Shown: positions 49,060-60,964, numbered from the stretch's first letter. The stretch: 64,000 bases of DNA from Tubiluchus corallicola (GCA_030141605.1 JAQGDQ010000062.1:685337-749336); one strand, 5' to 3'. The notes: generated by a model from the sequence alone, not told the origin. Numbers and translations: made by a program.

Positions 49060-49200
49060 CTGCCCATCATCGTCGTCATCATCATCATCATCATCACCAT
49101 TCAATGAATCATACGTCTCGGGACACGATTCTGTTCACCTCCTTCTGCCAGGAGTCCTTTTACTCGTTGCAATGCCAAAAGTGCATTTATCTCTAAATCT
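49060..49200 (-). mobile_element. LINE 3' end fragment, unit A
   Basis: CATCATCATC tail then AATGAATCATACGTCTCGGG and GCCAGGAGTCC, matching the 3' end of the LINE at 2519-2645. A 5'-truncated insertion copied with the unit. Confidence 0.7.
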
Positions 49201-49411
49201 GCCCATATTAAAAGAATAACTTTTTGCAATAGTAGCAACCTTTCAGCACAAATTTGCAAAAGAAATAATATCAAAAAACGATTGACAAATTAAAGAAAAG
49301 AAAAAAGTAAAGACATGCTCTGTCGAAATAATGCGATACAATGAACTGAAATGAACTCAACTGATTGTAGCTACATTAATTGTCAAATAATCAGTGTTTT
49401 TGTTTTAACAG

Positions 49412-49525
49412 GTTGCAATGATAATAACTATTGGTGCCAGAAGTGGGCTAACCAAGGAGAATGTAAGATTAATCCCGCCTACATGTTGTTCAATTGCAGA
49501 AAGTCTTGCAATAACTGTGATAGCA
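49412..49525 (+). CDS. ShK domain exon 1
   Basis: Acceptor TTTTGTTTTAACAG, 114 bp, donor AGCA|GTAAGT, phase 1-1. Codes CNDNNYWCQKWANQGEC then NPAYMLFNCRKSCNNC, with six cysteines in the ShK pattern and the WA..GEC..NP.YM core. ShK domains occur in secreted enzymes, matrix proteins and venom peptides; being one phase-1-1 module among repeats and EGF exons, a structural mosaic protein is more likely here. No signal peptide exon was found. Confidence 0.88.
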
Positions 49526-49603
49526 GTAAGTATTTATGTGACACATTAGACCTGACCTGTCTACCCATACATGTAAAATATACCGTTGTTGTCACGTACT
49601 GTA

Positions 49604-49654
49604 AGGGCCTATTTACACGTTGCTATTTTGATGCGCCATGTAAATAGGCCCTAA
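49604..49654. repeat. Small palindromic element, copy A
   Basis: TAAGGGCCTATTTACACG and, after 17 bases, its inverse CATGTAAATAGGCCCTAA. Copies recur at 51716-51769 and 52907-52987; the third has a longer loop, so the short ones may be deletion forms of a MITE. Confidence 0.7.
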
Positions 49655-51169
49655 GAGGCGTTTATTGACAAAGGTTTTTGCCCTAATGTTCACATTTAGG
49701 CTCCTATCTAGCGACCATACAAACTCCAGGTTTTTTTAAAATCCCAGAAGCACATTTATCACTGCATAACTAAATACTTGTGAAAAAATAGAGTTTAAGT
49801 CAAACACAAAGGATCAGTTGAGTGACAATTGAAAACTGACCAACGTCCAGTACCTTTGACATTTTGACCTAACGTCATAATCCCTACACCTTCCCTTGAG
49901 ACTTTATCTTGTGTATCTGTACTTGCAGGTTTCCTAACTCTTGCTCTTTCTCATACGGAGTGATGAACATGGTCCAATTTTAACACTTCTGCTCATGTCA
50001 CGTGACCTGGTCACGCCCACTCTTTGGAAGCCAGTTCCCATACATCTACCCTTGCCTGCCTACCCATTAGCGCAAAAGTATAAGTTCCTTGTCTAACACT
50101 GTAGGTGGAAAAATCAGTTTTCACATTATGACCTCTATCACTAGGATATTTGACCTAGAGGTCACCATGTCTGTACCACAAACTGGTGTCCATTTAGTCT
50201 GATAATTTTGTGACTCTAGCTCTTACACGTATGTAGTTATTGCATTGACCTAATTTTAACACTCTCATTCGAGTCACGTGATCTGACCACACCCACTTGG
50301 AAAATTTTTATTGCACATCTACAGTACAATGCTACTCACAATTGCAAAAACGTTGACTCCTAGTATATGATACGTTTGCCCTAATTTTCAGACTTTCTGC
50401 CCTAATTCTCGGAATTTTACCAGACTCCGATTTCTGAAATGCATATCTACCCATAATACATTGATACTTGCGAAAAAATAAACACGATAAAGTTCAACAT
50501 TTTGCTAAAATTTTATTCTTAAGAGTATGTCGATACCATTTTTTTCTTATAACTCTACAGATCTGAAGGTCTAAACATTGCTTTTAATGAATTCCCCATG
50601 CTTGATTAGCTAGGAATTGCATTTCGTTCTGATGAAATCAAAATTGGTGACACTTTGATCCGTGACCTTGGGTCAAGGGCGGTTGTTAACCCAGGATGGG
50701 TGAAGAATAACAGTGAGTTGCCTTCTAACCTCTGGTCAAGTGGCAAAAGATAGTGAGAATACTTTACGTGAGTAGAATTAGATGGTATAATTTTCGTTTA
50801 GATTGATTGACCACTGACACCACTAAGAGGAGAATTTGGGGTTGATGGGACCAATACTTTTTTGTCAAATGAAACTAGCTTGTTGCATATCAAACGAATG
50901 GTTTAGATGAGATGAAATCAGTGGTATACGTTGACAGGAGAGTGATTGACCTTTGACCCACAGCTCACGGGTTGAAAGTTACAAGTTGTAGTTTTATTGT
51001 AGAATGCAGCTCCTAGGCAACGTGAATTGAACAAAATCAATTTATGATTTTCAAACAAAAGGCTTATGCCATTAAAAAGTCTAATTTTGTAACCATTGTT
51101 TGCATAATGGTCTAAGATAAAAAAACATTTTGAATTTTTGGAATAAGGGATTTTGAGTAAAGTAAATCT

Positions 51170-51300
51170 GCCCATCGTTGTCATCATCGTCATCATCATC
51201 TTCATCAACACCATCCAATAAATCATACGTCTAGGGACACGAATCTGTTCATCTCCTGCCAAGACTCCCTACTCGCTGTGCAATGCCATAAGTGCATTTA
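51170..51300 (-). mobile_element. LINE 3' end fragment, unit B
   Basis: Same fragment in the second duplicate, with CATCGTCATCATCATC tail. Confidence 0.7.
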
Positions 51301-51524
51301 TCTCTAAATCAGCCCATATTAAAAGAATAACTTTTTGCAATGGTAGCAACCTTGCAGCACAAAATTGCAAAAGAAATAATATCAAAAAACGATTGACAAA
51401 TTAAAGAAAAGAAAAAAGTAAAGACATGCTCTGTCGAAATAACGTGCAATACAATGAACTGAAATGAACTCAACTGACTGTAGCCACAGTAAATGTTAAA
51501 TAATCAGTGTTTTTGTTTTAACAG

Positions 51525-51638
51525 GTTGCAATGATACTGACTATCAGTGCGAGAAGTGGGCTAACCAAGGAGAATGTGAGATTAATCCCGCCTACATGTT
51601 GTTCAATTGCAGAAAGTCTTGCAATAACTGTGATAGCA
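51525..51638 (+). CDS. ShK domain exon 2
   Basis: Copy of exon 1 with the same splice sites and phase. Begins CNDTDYQCEKWANQGEC; all six cysteines kept. The changes alter charge (Q to E, K to E) but not the frame, consistent with a maintained coding exon. Confidence 0.88.
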
Positions 51639-51715
51639 GTAAGTATTTATGTGACACATTAGACCTGACCTGTCTACCCAAACATGTAAAAATAAGCCCT
51701 TGTTGTCACGTACTG

Positions 51716-51769
51716 TAAGGGCTTATTTACACGTTGCTATTTTGATGCGCCGTGTAGATAGGCCCTAAG
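51716..51769. repeat. Small palindromic element, copy B
   Basis: Same inverted ends, AGGGCTTATTTACACG and CGTGTAGATAGGCCCT. Confidence 0.65.
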
Positions 51770-52409
51770 AGGCGTTTATTGACGAAGGTTTCTGCCCGAA
51801 TGTTCACATTGATGCTCCTATCTAGGGATCATAAAAACTCCAGGTTTTCTAAAATCCCAGAAGCACATCTACCACTGCATAACTAAATACTTGTGAAAAA
51901 ATTAAATTTAAGACAAACACCAAGGACCAGTAAAGTGATAATTGAAAACTGACCAACGTCCAGTGCCTTTGACATTTTGACTTAACGTCGTAATCCCTGC
52001 ACCTTCCCTTGAAGTTTTTTCTGAAATCTGTGCTGCAGGTTTCTTAATTCTTTCTCTTGCACTAACGGAGTGATCAACATGATCCAATTTTAATACTTCT
52101 GCTCATGTCACGTAACCTGACCAAACTCTATTTTTGGAAAACACTTTGCATACATCTACTCTTGCCTGGCTTCCCGTATCTGCAGAAGTATAAGTTCCTT
52201 GTCTAACACTGTAGGTGGAGTTGAATGACAAATCAGTTTTCATATTATGACCTCTATCACTGAGATATTTGATCTAGACGTCACAATGTCTGTACCACAA
52301 ACCTGGTGTCCATCTAATCTGATAATTTTATGACTCTAGCTCTTGCACGTATGCAGTTATTTGCGTTGATTATGCAGGTATGCAGGTATATCAAATGAAT
52401 GATCTAGAT

Positions 52410-52500
52410 GAGGGACATGTCTAGCGACACGATTCTGTTCACCTCTTTCTACCAGGGCTCCCTACTCGCTGCAGTGCCCTAAGTGCATTGATCTCTAAGT
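52410..52500 (-). mobile_element. LINE 3' end fragment, unit C
   Basis: Shorter copy (CGACACGATTCTGTTCACCT and CAGGGCTCCCTACTCGCTGC) at the truncated front of unit C. Confidence 0.6.
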
Positions 52501-52713
52501 CCATATTAAAAGAATAACTTTTTGCAATAGTAGCAACCTTGCAGCACAAATTTACAAGAGAAACAATATAAAAAAAAATTAACAAATTAAAGAAAAGAAA
52601 AAGGACTTAAAGACATGCTCTATCGAAATAACGTGCAATACAATGAACTGAAATGAACTCAACTGACTGTAGCCACAGTAAATGTTAAATAATCAGTGTT
52701 TTTGTTTTAACAG

Positions 52714-52827
52714 GTTGCAATGATAATAACTATTGGTGCCAGAAGTGGGCTAACCAAGGAGAATGTGAGATGAATCCCGCCTACATGTTGTTCAATTGCA
52801 GAAAGTCTTGCAAAATCTGTGATAACA
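52714..52827 (+). CDS. ShK domain exon 3
   Basis: Third copy, 114 bp, phase 1-1; six cysteines kept, ending RKSCKICDN. Same acceptor and donor context. Confidence 0.88.
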
Positions 52828-52906
52828 GTAAGTATTTATGTGGCACATTAGACATGACCTGTGTACTCATACATGTAAAAAATATACCCTTTTAGTCGCA
52901 TACTCT

Positions 52907-52987
52907 AAGGGCCGATTTACACACTGCTATTTTGGCGCATGAGTCGGACGTATGCATCAAAAACGCACCGTGTAAATAGGCCCTAAG
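52907..52987. repeat. Small palindromic element, copy C (longer loop)
   Basis: AAGGGCCGATTTACAC and CGTGTAAATAGGCCCTAA with about 45 bases between. Confidence 0.65.
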
Positions 52988-54085
52988 AGGAGTTCAGCGA
53001 CAAAGGCTTTTGCCTGAATTTTCATATTTAGACTCCCATATAGGCACTATAAAAACTTAAACCCCTAGGTCCTTGGATCAGTTGAGTGACAATGGAAAAA
53101 CTTACCAATGTCCAGTGCCGTTGCCCTTTTGACCTAACGTTACAGTCCCTACACCTTCCCTTGAGAATTTGTCTCAGGAACCTGTCCTGCAAGTTTCGTG
53201 ACTCTTTCTCTTGCATTAACAGTGAAGGTGATCCCATTTTAATACTTATGCTGATGTTTGGAGATCTGACCTCACCCACTCTTCGGAAATCACTTCCCAT
53301 ACATCTGCCCTTGTCTGCCTACTCATTCGTGCAAAAGCATACGTTCCTAGTCTAATGCTGTAGGTGGAGTTGAATAGCAAATTATGGTTCCTATCACTAC
53401 GATACTTGACCTAGAGGTTGCAGTGTCTGCGCCATAAACTGATTGTCCGCTCTTAATTGTCTAATCTGCAAATTTTGTGACTCTAGTTCTTGCACTTATG
53501 CAGCTATTGCATTGACCCCAACTTTAACACTCTCAGTCGAGTCACGTGATCTGACCACGCCCACTTTTGAAAAACAGTTATTGCACATCTACATTGTTAC
53601 TTTGCAATGTTGCTTAGCTACAATTGCAAAAACATGATACGTTTGCTTTAATTTTCAAACTTTGTGCCCTAATTCTCGGAACTTTACCAGATTCCGATTT
53701 CCGAGATGCATGTTTACCCCTAATAATTTAATAATTCTGAAAAAATAAACACGATAAAATTCAATAAACACGACGTTAAAACCTATGCCTCTTGGCTGTT
53801 GTTGCAAATAATTATAATGTTAAAAACTTTTATTTTTGCTAAACATAATTTTTCAACAAGTGAAACTACTAATAACGGACTCTTTATTTTTTAACTGACT
53901 GGCCTTTCGGCAAATCACTAAAATGTATTTTTAAAATTATTTAAAATCAGTACAGTATTGCTATTGCTATCAGGATAAAATTCTGCCTGTGATATGTTAA
54001 AATTTGCAAAGAAATGCTTAAAGCTAGGAAATATTGATGATGCCGAAGCACTTTCTCATGTTGTCACATTAGCAATAAGGTTGTA

Positions 54086-54613
54086 AATCGTTTAATATAC
54101 GCTGATGACTTATGTATTTTAGCTACAACAATGTCTGCTCTTCAGACTCTTGTAAACTGTTTTGCTACTGACGCTACTAATCACGATGTTATGTGGAATA
54201 CGAATAAGGCAAAAGTTATGGCAATTAGGCCTAAATCTATGTCTGGTATAAACTTTGGAAAAATAACTTTTAATGACATCGTATTAAGTAAAAATAGCAA
54301 AGAAAAATACCTTGGATATTGGTTAACAAATGATGACTGAGACGACTGTGATAATATTATTATGATAATCCAGAAACTAAAATTGTATACGCGATTTTTT
54401 TCTCATATCGACTTTCTCTACTTGCAGCCTGTAGTAAAAATACTTCTAAATAATAGTAAAAAATTAATATTTAATACATTAAATATTTACGGTTTATCAC
54501 ATTGGAGACGATTTTATAACTACAATTTAACTCGCATGAGAACTGCTGTTAATAAAGAAATAGTCAAATTTTTTGGTATAAATATCCGTGCATTGCAAAT
54601 GCAACCTAATTGA
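54086..54613 (+). mobile_element. LINE reverse transcriptase fragment
   Basis: Frames read a YADDLCILATTMSALQTL catalytic box near 54100, NTNKAKVMAIRP, then KYLGYWLTND, a stop near 54340, and RMRTAVNKEIVKFFGI after it. This is the RT palm-to-thumb part of a jockey/CR1-like element, broken by stops. Confidence 0.75.
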
Positions 54614-54619
54614 ATTTAC

Positions 54620-55570
54620 CGCATTTTAAAGTGTTAGAAAGAAAACGTTCTTATAGTAGCTTGTACAGTACAAAGAAATTAAACAATCAAGTTGTAGCCA
54701 ATATTTTAAATAGTGACGTATACTTGAATTCTATATATTGACGTATACAAGCATCATCTAATAATTAATTTAAGTTAGCGCTATGTAGAATTGTTCCTTT
54801 TGGGAATGACGACTATGCTGATTATGTCAAATTATATTCCGCATTTTAGGTTACACTGATAGTATCAAATGGTATTGCCAAAACATTTGTTGATCATTAT
54901 AGTTGTCATGGGTACAATAAATTCGTTTGGATTCCTTGAAGTAACTACGATATTTGTGGCTGTTTTGGTTTAATTTTTTGAATTGAATTGAATACTTTTA
55001 CTTTAGACCAAAGTCCGTATTACAATACAATAAATCATAATTAACAATCGAACATTATACATATAAATCAGTATACTAATTGTTAGTAGTGTCTCCCAAT
55101 TAAATATCGTTAAATAAGTATTCTGTTAAACTTCTGTACTGCAGGTAGAAAAATACCGAATTAGCTTGTTTGATCGTATGTAGAACACACAACGCTGGCG
55201 GCCAACATCCGTATTGTCTGGTGATATAAGAATAATAAGACCAAGATTTCTTTATGACTAGAATATCGATGATTAATAATTAACAAAATTATAAGGCGAT
55301 GTGAACGGATGAGTGACAGCAAGTTTTCTGACTGGTTTCTGATGGCTTATTAACATGTTTTTCCTTAATAACTCTCGTTGATGGAGCATATAGGCCTATG
55401 CACATCTGTGTGTGGTTCTTGGAAATTCATCCTTGATAATGAGCAGAATTCGTTATTAATATTTTGGCAGCAGCAAGTGAAGAACAAAAAATAGAAACAC
55501 TGCAGTTAATTTTGACTTTATGCATTGATAGCACTAACTGTAATTCATAAAGAAACACGTTATTGTGTTT
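54620..55570. other. Intron-like spacer, no exon seen
   Basis: AT-rich sequence between the LINE fragment and ShK exon 4. No exon or structured repeat recognised. Confidence 0.4.
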
Positions 55571-55573
55571 TAG

Positions 55574-55690
55574 CTGAACTTTGCCAAGATGATCCTATGG
55601 TTGATTGCAGTTCATTGGCCATGCATGGTGCCTGCTTCCAGTCTACTGATACCTTATATGACTGCAAAAAATCTTGCTATGTTTGCACAG
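55574..55690 (+). CDS. ShK domain exon 4, divergent
   Basis: Acceptor ATTGTGTTTTAG, 117 bp, donor ACAG|GTAGGT, phase 1-1. Codes CQDDPMVDCSSLAMHGAC then TLYDCKKSCYVC: the ShK cysteine pattern with unrelated loops, so it is an older copy than the three upstream. It sits between the ShK triplicate and the EGF array and has matching phase. Confidence 0.8.
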
Positions 55691-56539
55691 GTAGGTAAAA
55701 TTCAGAATGATTTTTATTTGCGAGCGCTAGCGTCGCAAATCTAGGAGAACCCGTACGCAGATTTGATCATGACTGTCATTATCATCGTTGTCACCACCAT
55801 CACCGTTCATCGTTCGTTCTTGTAGGATCAGTAATCAATGGTTTAATCTAGAACTAATGTCTGATTGTAAAACTTGTTAGGGATAGATCTTAATGTCAAG
55901 TTAGGCTTCAGGGTGACTTGGAACAGAACGAATTATTGTAGATTTCTCTAATTAAACTACACTGATATACATAATACTATATACATATATATAATTTATA
56001 GTATACTATATATTGTATAATAAAATTCATAGTATTATATACATTGACACTGACATTTTTTTACAATTGTATGTTACTTGACATGAACGGAATAAATAGA
56101 CTTGAATTCTGAAATCTAGTCCACAGGAACCAAATTTTGGAAAATACATTTTTGGAGTTACTTGGATTTCCCGAGAAAAACAGAGAATAGAGAAATGAAA
56201 GATTAAAACGAGCAGCACGTTGAACAAACTAGGACAGCAAAATTGAATAGTTTGGCATTGAAAAATATCGCCGTTTTCAACTAAGAAATTATATAAAAAT
56301 TGTAAGACATTGTCATCGTTGTTGCGACACCCACTTGTTTTGCACAAACAAGTCTCAGTGTAGGGTACTTACACGTTATTGACCAATGTAGAATAATCAT
56401 AATCATAATCTTTTTTATTTATTTTGCACAACGCAATAAACAATACAGTTATAATACAATTAATTTGAAAAAAAAATTGTGAAGAAAGGGCAGCGAACGA
56501 CCAGTTGGTCATTTAGTCGGCTGCAATACTTGCACACTA

Positions 56540-57186
56540 TTGATTAATGTAGAATACTTGCACATTATTTACCAATGTAGGGTGCATGCATATTCTTGAC
56601 CAGTGTAGGATACTTGTACTTTATTGATCAATGTAGGATACTTGTACATTATTGACCAATTTGGGTGCTGACACATTATTGACTAACGTAGGATACTGGT
56701 ACATTATTGACTAACGTAGGATACTGGTACATTATTGACTAACGTAGGACAGTGATACATTATTGACTAACGTAGGATACTGGTACATTATTGACTAACG
56801 TAGGATAGTGGTACATTATTGACTAACGTAGGATACTGGTACATTATTGACTAACGTAGGATACTGGTACATTATTGACTAACGTAGGATACTGGTACAT
56901 TATTGACTAACGTAGGATAGTGGTACATTATTGACTAACGTAGGATAGTGGTACATTATTGACTAACGTAGGATACTGGTACATTATTGACTAACGTAGG
57001 ATACTGGTACATTATTGACTAACGTAGGACAGTGATACATTATTGACTAACGTAGGATACTGGTACATTATTGACTAACGTAGGATAGTGGTACATTATT
57101 GACTAACGTAGGATACTGGTACATTATTGACTAACGTAGGATAGTGGTACATTATTGACTAACGTAGGATACTGGTACATTATTGA
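56540..57186. repeat. 28-bp minisatellite
   Basis: About 22 units of ACTGGTACATTATTGACTAA CGTAGGAT, degenerate on the left (56380-56680) and nearly identical on the right. Variants ACTGGT, AGTGGT and AGTGATAC occur in mixed order. No spacers differ between units, so it is not a CRISPR array. Confidence 0.93.
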
Positions 57187-57189
57187 CCA

Positions 57190-58130
57190 TTAGCAAGTTA
57201 GTTTCACGCCATTACTCTTGATATCAGAACAGATTTACATATATACAAACATTTTTTGTTAACTTCCCTAGCAGCGTATTATTGTTCAATATTAGAAAAA
57301 ATTAACTATCGTGGCAATATTGTATAAAATGTAACACGCTATTTTGCAGTATAACACTAACCGGGTACACTTTTACTGCACAGCCCTTATGTAAGCAGCG
57401 GTATAACAGTTTTGAAAGGCTCTCTTTATAACACTGTAAAAACTGTTAGTTTTCTCTTTGCTTCTACGACATTGCAGTGTAATATGGAAGTTTTGGTACA
57501 ATGTTTGCAGCGAATTCCTGTTATTGAAATATCCTGGTGACATGTAACAATAATACAGATGAGCTATTTGGTAAAAAAAGTTGTCTAGAGAAAGCAGCTA
57601 AGCATCTGTACTAAAGTTGCAGTAATTGGAACACATTTACTTTGATCTGTATTTAGATAGCAGTGTTCAGTTTAGAATGAATCTACTATCACACAGAAAC
57701 CTCATAGGCAGCCTTTACGTGGCAAACACGTTTTACGTGCATGGGACTGCGTAAACGGACCTGGACAACACCCAGAAGTACAAAAGAAATATTATCATAT
57801 CGTAAAGCAACTTCACTGAATAATTAGTGTACCATCTAACAGCACAACGTCATTGTGTGAGCTCTCCCTCCTTTCCTTGCGATCTGCTTAGGTCAAGACC
57901 TTAATGATTTTTTTTGGCAGACTTGATGTAAAGTGGTGTTGATATTCAATCCACAGCTGTGATCCGAATTTTGGAGTACGTTAATACAGCCGTTAGTTTT
58001 ACATGCTTTTCTATCAATAAAAAGAACAATATTGATGTAGTTTGATCCACTGTTCTAGGAATTAGTTGTTTATAGATGATTTTTTACGCATTAAAATAGA
58101 TTGTGTTTTGTAGTATAAAGACAGAGTATT
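57190..58130. other. Intron-like spacer before EGF array
   Basis: No exon or repeat recognised in this AT-rich stretch. Confidence 0.4.
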
Positions 58131-58139
58131 TATTTGCAG

Positions 58140-58289
58140 ACATAAACGAATGCGATGCATCCAACCCTATGCATACTTGTGATCCCATCTTGGGTGAATG
58201 TATGAACATAGCTGGTAGCTTTACCTGCAGTTGTAAAAATGGAACAATTGATTTAAGTGAAGCCGTTGCTCCAGGAACTATTTGTTCAG
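58140..58289 (+). CDS. cbEGF exon 1
   Basis: Acceptor TATTTGCAG, 150 bp, donor TCAG|GTAAGT, phase 1-1. DINECDASNPMHTC opens a calcium-binding EGF domain (D-I-N-E-C), with GECMNIAGSFTCSCKNG and a final PGTICSG; six cysteines. Such domains form rigid calcium-stabilised rods in matrix and receptor proteins. The TIDLSEAVAPGT loop before the last Cys is shared by all copies here. Confidence 0.9.
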
Positions 58290-58384
58290 GTAAGTGAACT
58301 TACAGTCATGTGTCATGTGGAATGTGGATGGCAATTTTATAATTTATAAGCAGAATAATGAAAGAGCATTTACTTACACACAAA

Positions 58385-58530
58385 CGAATGTAATGAATCA
58401 AATTGTATGCATAATTGAGATTAAATCTCTGGTAAATGCATCAATACAGCTGGTAGCTTTGCCTGCTTGTGCAAAAATGGAACAACTGATCTTTGTGACT
58501 GCTCCAAGAACTCGTTGTTCATGTAGTTTA
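58385..58530 (+). pseudogene. Dead EGF exon
   Basis: EGF-like bases (ACGAATGTAATGAATC, GCTGGTAGCTTTGCCTGC) with an early stop and loss of the acceptor context. Its sister copy at 60965 keeps the acceptor. Confidence 0.65.
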
Positions 58531-58858
58531 AATGTTGCTCACCTTAATATGGATGAAAGTTTTGTAATCTAACGTATTAATAATAATGATAATGATAACG
58601 ATAATGATAAGGATAATAATAACATAATAAGCTATAAGCATTTCATTAAGTGCATAAATTACATTGGTAGAAAAGTGAAATTGAAGTTACATGATTATAA
58701 TGAGCTCCCCCTAATTATTACATAATTTTAAATAAGTCTGTGCGATGCTATATCAAATGTAGGAAGGATAATGTATAACACTAATAAAGAAGTTCTTCCC
58801 TTATCACACTAGTTGAACGAGCAAAGCTCTAAAACAAAACAGAACCATTTACTTTCAG

Positions 58859-59010
58859 ACATAAGTGATTGTAATATATCTATTCTGATGCATAATTGTC
58901 ATTCCAAGTTTGGTAAAATAATGCATCAGTGCAGTTGGTACATTTCTCGTATTTTTACTTTCCTGTTAGCAATGATTAAAAACAGACCAATTCGTTTTAG
59001 TGCATCCGTA
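58859..59010 (+). pseudogene. Dead EGF exon with altered 3' half
   Basis: Begins CTTTCAG|ACATAAGTGATTGTAAT (DISDCN) but the second half has lost the Cys pattern and donor. Repeated at 61453. Confidence 0.6.
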
Positions 59011-59053
59011 TTTTAAATCTAAGTAAATAAATAGGTGAAATGTTTACTTGCAG

Positions 59054-59203
59054 ATGTGAACGAATGCAATGCATCCAACCCTATGCATAATTGTGATCCC
59101 ATCTTGGGTGACTGTGTCAACACAGCTGGAAGTTTTACCTGTTTTTGCAAAAATGGAACAATTGATTTAAGTGAAGCCGTTGCTCCAGGAACTATTTGTT
59201 CAG
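59054..59203 (+). CDS. cbEGF exon 2
   Basis: Acceptor TTACTTGCAG, 150 bp, donor TCAG|GTAAGT. DVNECNASNPMHNC, GDCVNTAGSFTCFCKNG; six cysteines, phase 1-1. Identical block recurs at 61649. Confidence 0.9.
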
Positions 59204-59289
59204 GTAAGTGAACCCTCAGTCATGTTTCATGTGGAATGTGATGGCAATTTTATAATTTATAAGCAGAATAAAGAACCACAATTTACTTA

Positions 59290-59400
59290 CTGACATAAAT
59301 GAATGTAATGCATCAAATTGCATGCATAATTGCAATCTGAACTTTGATCAACGTATCAATACAGTAGTAGCTTGACGTGCCTTTGTAATGTGAACCTTCA
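59290..59400 (+). pseudogene. Dead EGF exon
   Basis: CATAAATGAATGTAATGCAT start, then GCAATCTGAACTTTGATC, with a one-base loss near AGTAGTAGC that puts the rest out of frame. Copies at about 60310, 61890 and 63285. Confidence 0.65.
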
Positions 59401-59470
59401 CTCAGTTTTCAAGTGGGTGGCGGTTTTATAATCTGTAAAGGGAGATAATGTCAGACCTTTTTACTTTCAG

Positions 59471-59565
59471 ATATAAATGAATGTGACGTATCCGGTCTTA
59501 TGCATAATTGTGATCCAAACTTTGGCGAATGCACCAATACAGCTGGTAGCTTTACCTGCTTGTGA
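59471..59565 (+). pseudogene. Truncated cbEGF exon
   Basis: Good acceptor and DINECDVSGLMHNC, GECTNTAGSFTCL, then a TGA and the intron of the next copy: a deletion fused the middle of this exon to the intron before the exon at 59598. Confidence 0.75.
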
Positions 59566-59597
59566 AGGGAGATAATGCCAGACCTTTTTACTTTCAG

Positions 59598-59747
59598 ATA
59601 TAAATGAATGTGATGTATCCAATCTTATGCATAATTGTGATCCCATCTTTGGTGAATGTGTCAACACAGCTGGTAGTTTTACCTGCATTTGCAAAAGTGG
59701 AACAATTGATTTAAGTAAAGCCATTGCTCCAGGAACTATTTGTTCAG
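59598..59747 (+). CDS. cbEGF exon 3
   Basis: 150 bp, phase 1-1, DINECDVSNLMHNC, GECVNTAGSFTCICKSG; six cysteines; donor TCAG|GTAAGT. Confidence 0.9.
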
Positions 59748-59837
59748 GTAAGTGAACCCTCACTCATATTTCATGTGGAATGTGATGGCAATTTTATAAT
59801 TTATAAGCAGAATAATGAAAGACAATTTACTTACTGA

Positions 59838-59945
59838 CATAAATGAATGTAATGCATCAAATTGCATGCATAATTGATATTAAGGTAAAAACGAGACAAT
59901 CGATCTGAGTGAAGCCACTGCTCCAGGAGTAATTTGCTTAGGTAA
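59838..59945 (+). pseudogene. Dead EGF exon, internally deleted
   Basis: Starts CATAAATGAATGTAATGCAT, hits TGA after CATAAT, then joins the 3' part AATCGATCTGAGTGAAGCCA with a GCTTAG|GTAAGC donor. Copy at 62800-62910. Confidence 0.65.
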
Positions 59946-60181
59946 GCGAAATGTCATTCATGTTTCAAATAAATGGCAGGTTTAGAGTATATAGGCAAAT
60001 AATCCCACACCTCTTATTTTCAGATATAAACCAATGTGATGTGTCGGTGGTCCACTGTAGTCCTGTTAGACTAAGTAGATTCACTCTTCTAGAACAAATT
60101 GAATAGAATTTTGTTCTGATTAGAAAAGTTGGTAGTTTGTAATCCTAAGGCCAAAAATAACAAAGAGCCATTTTCTTGCAG

Positions 60182-60229
60182 ACATAAACGAATGTAGTGT
60201 ATTCAATCCTCCAGGAACTATTTGTTCAG
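60182..60229 (+). CDS. 48-bp EGF mini-exon A
   Basis: TTCTTGCAG acceptor, DINECSVFNPPGTIC and TCAG|GTAAGT donor. About 102 bp of the EGF middle is missing but both splice sites and the 1-1 phase are kept, so splicing it in would add 16 residues with two cysteines. Whether it is used is unknown. Confidence 0.5.
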
Positions 60230-60489
60230 GTAAGTGAACCTTCAGTCATGTTTCATGTGGATGGTAACTTTATCATTTATAAACAAAATAAAGCAAGGCA
60301 ATATACTTACTGACATAAATGAATGTAATGCATCAAATTGCATGCATAATTGCAATCCGAACTTTGATCAACGTATAAATACAGTAGTAGCTTGACCTGC
60401 CTTTGTAATGCGAACCTTCACTCAGTTTTCAAGTAGGTGGCAGTTTTATAATCTGTAAATGGAGATAATGCCAGACCTTTTACTTTCAG

Positions 60490-60639
60490 ACATAAATGAA
60501 TGTGATGTATCCAATCTTATGCATAATTGTGATCCAAACTTTGGCGAATGCACCAATACAGCTGGTAGCTTTACATGCTTGTGCAAAAATGGAACAATTG
60601 ATTTAAGTGAAGCCAGAACTCCAGGAACTATTTGTTCAG
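60490..60639 (+). CDS. cbEGF exon 4
   Basis: 150 bp, DINECDVSNLMHNC, GECTNTAGSFTCLCKNG, LSEARTPGTICSG; donor TCAG|GTAGAT, a variant of the usual one. Same protein as the exon at 63459. Confidence 0.88.
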
Positions 60640-60724
60640 GTAGATAATTTTTCCTGCATTTCAAGAGACGTTAGTTTTACAATCTAAAGAAAAAAATAAC
60701 ACAGAGCAGTTTGCTTGAATGAAT

Positions 60725-60840
60725 GATTGAATGTGACATATCAAATTCTATGAGCAATTGTAATCCCAAGTTTTGTGAATGTTTGAACATGGTTGGTAGA
60801 TTTTTCTGCTTATACAAAAATTTTAAACAGTGGAAATGTT
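60725..60840 (+). pseudogene. Dead EGF exon
   Basis: ATTGAATGTGACATATCAAA, AATCCCAAGTTTTGTGAATG and TTGGTAGATTTTTCTGCT keep the EGF order without an acceptor AG and with stops. Copy at 63690-63790. Confidence 0.6.
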
Positions 60841-60964
60841 GATCTTATTGGGTCCAGTGTTCCAGAATTCAATGGTTTAGATACAAGAACTTTTGTGCAT
60901 ATTAAAAATAACTGGCAGTTTTATAAACAAAAGGCATACATAGTACAGAGCTATATAGTTGCAG

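Larger units (their letters stand above)
48422..53760 (+). repeat. Three tandem duplicates, each with one ShK exon
   Basis: Units A (about 48.46-50.54 kb) and B (about 50.56-52.37 kb) are clearly homologous along their length: the same GAATTCCCCATGCTTGATTA start, LINE tail, ShK exon, palindrome and GTCCAGTACCTTTGACATTT stretch. Offset between ShK exons A and B is 2,113 bp. Unit C (from about 52.38 kb) lacks about 0.9 kb of the front part; its exon follows B by 1,189 bp. Confidence 0.85.

Noticed and set aside
49412-49525. ShK exons as venom-toxin genes
   Set aside because: No signal peptide or propeptide in the window; phase 1-1 modules beside EGF exons fit a structural mosaic better.
50918-51262. 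Minus frame starting MAGDEQIRVPRRMIYWM
   Set aside because: Made of a LINE 3' tail (GAT repeats, poly-Met) and intron; not conserved as a frame in the sister unit.
56540-57186. Regular 28-bp array that could look like CRISPR
   Set aside because: Units are contiguous with no unique spacers, no cas genes, and the host is a eukaryote.
59467-59763. Minus frames MRVHLPEQIVPGAMALLKS and similar at 60446 and 63397
   Set aside because: Exact antisense of EGF exons; repeated only because the exons are repeated.
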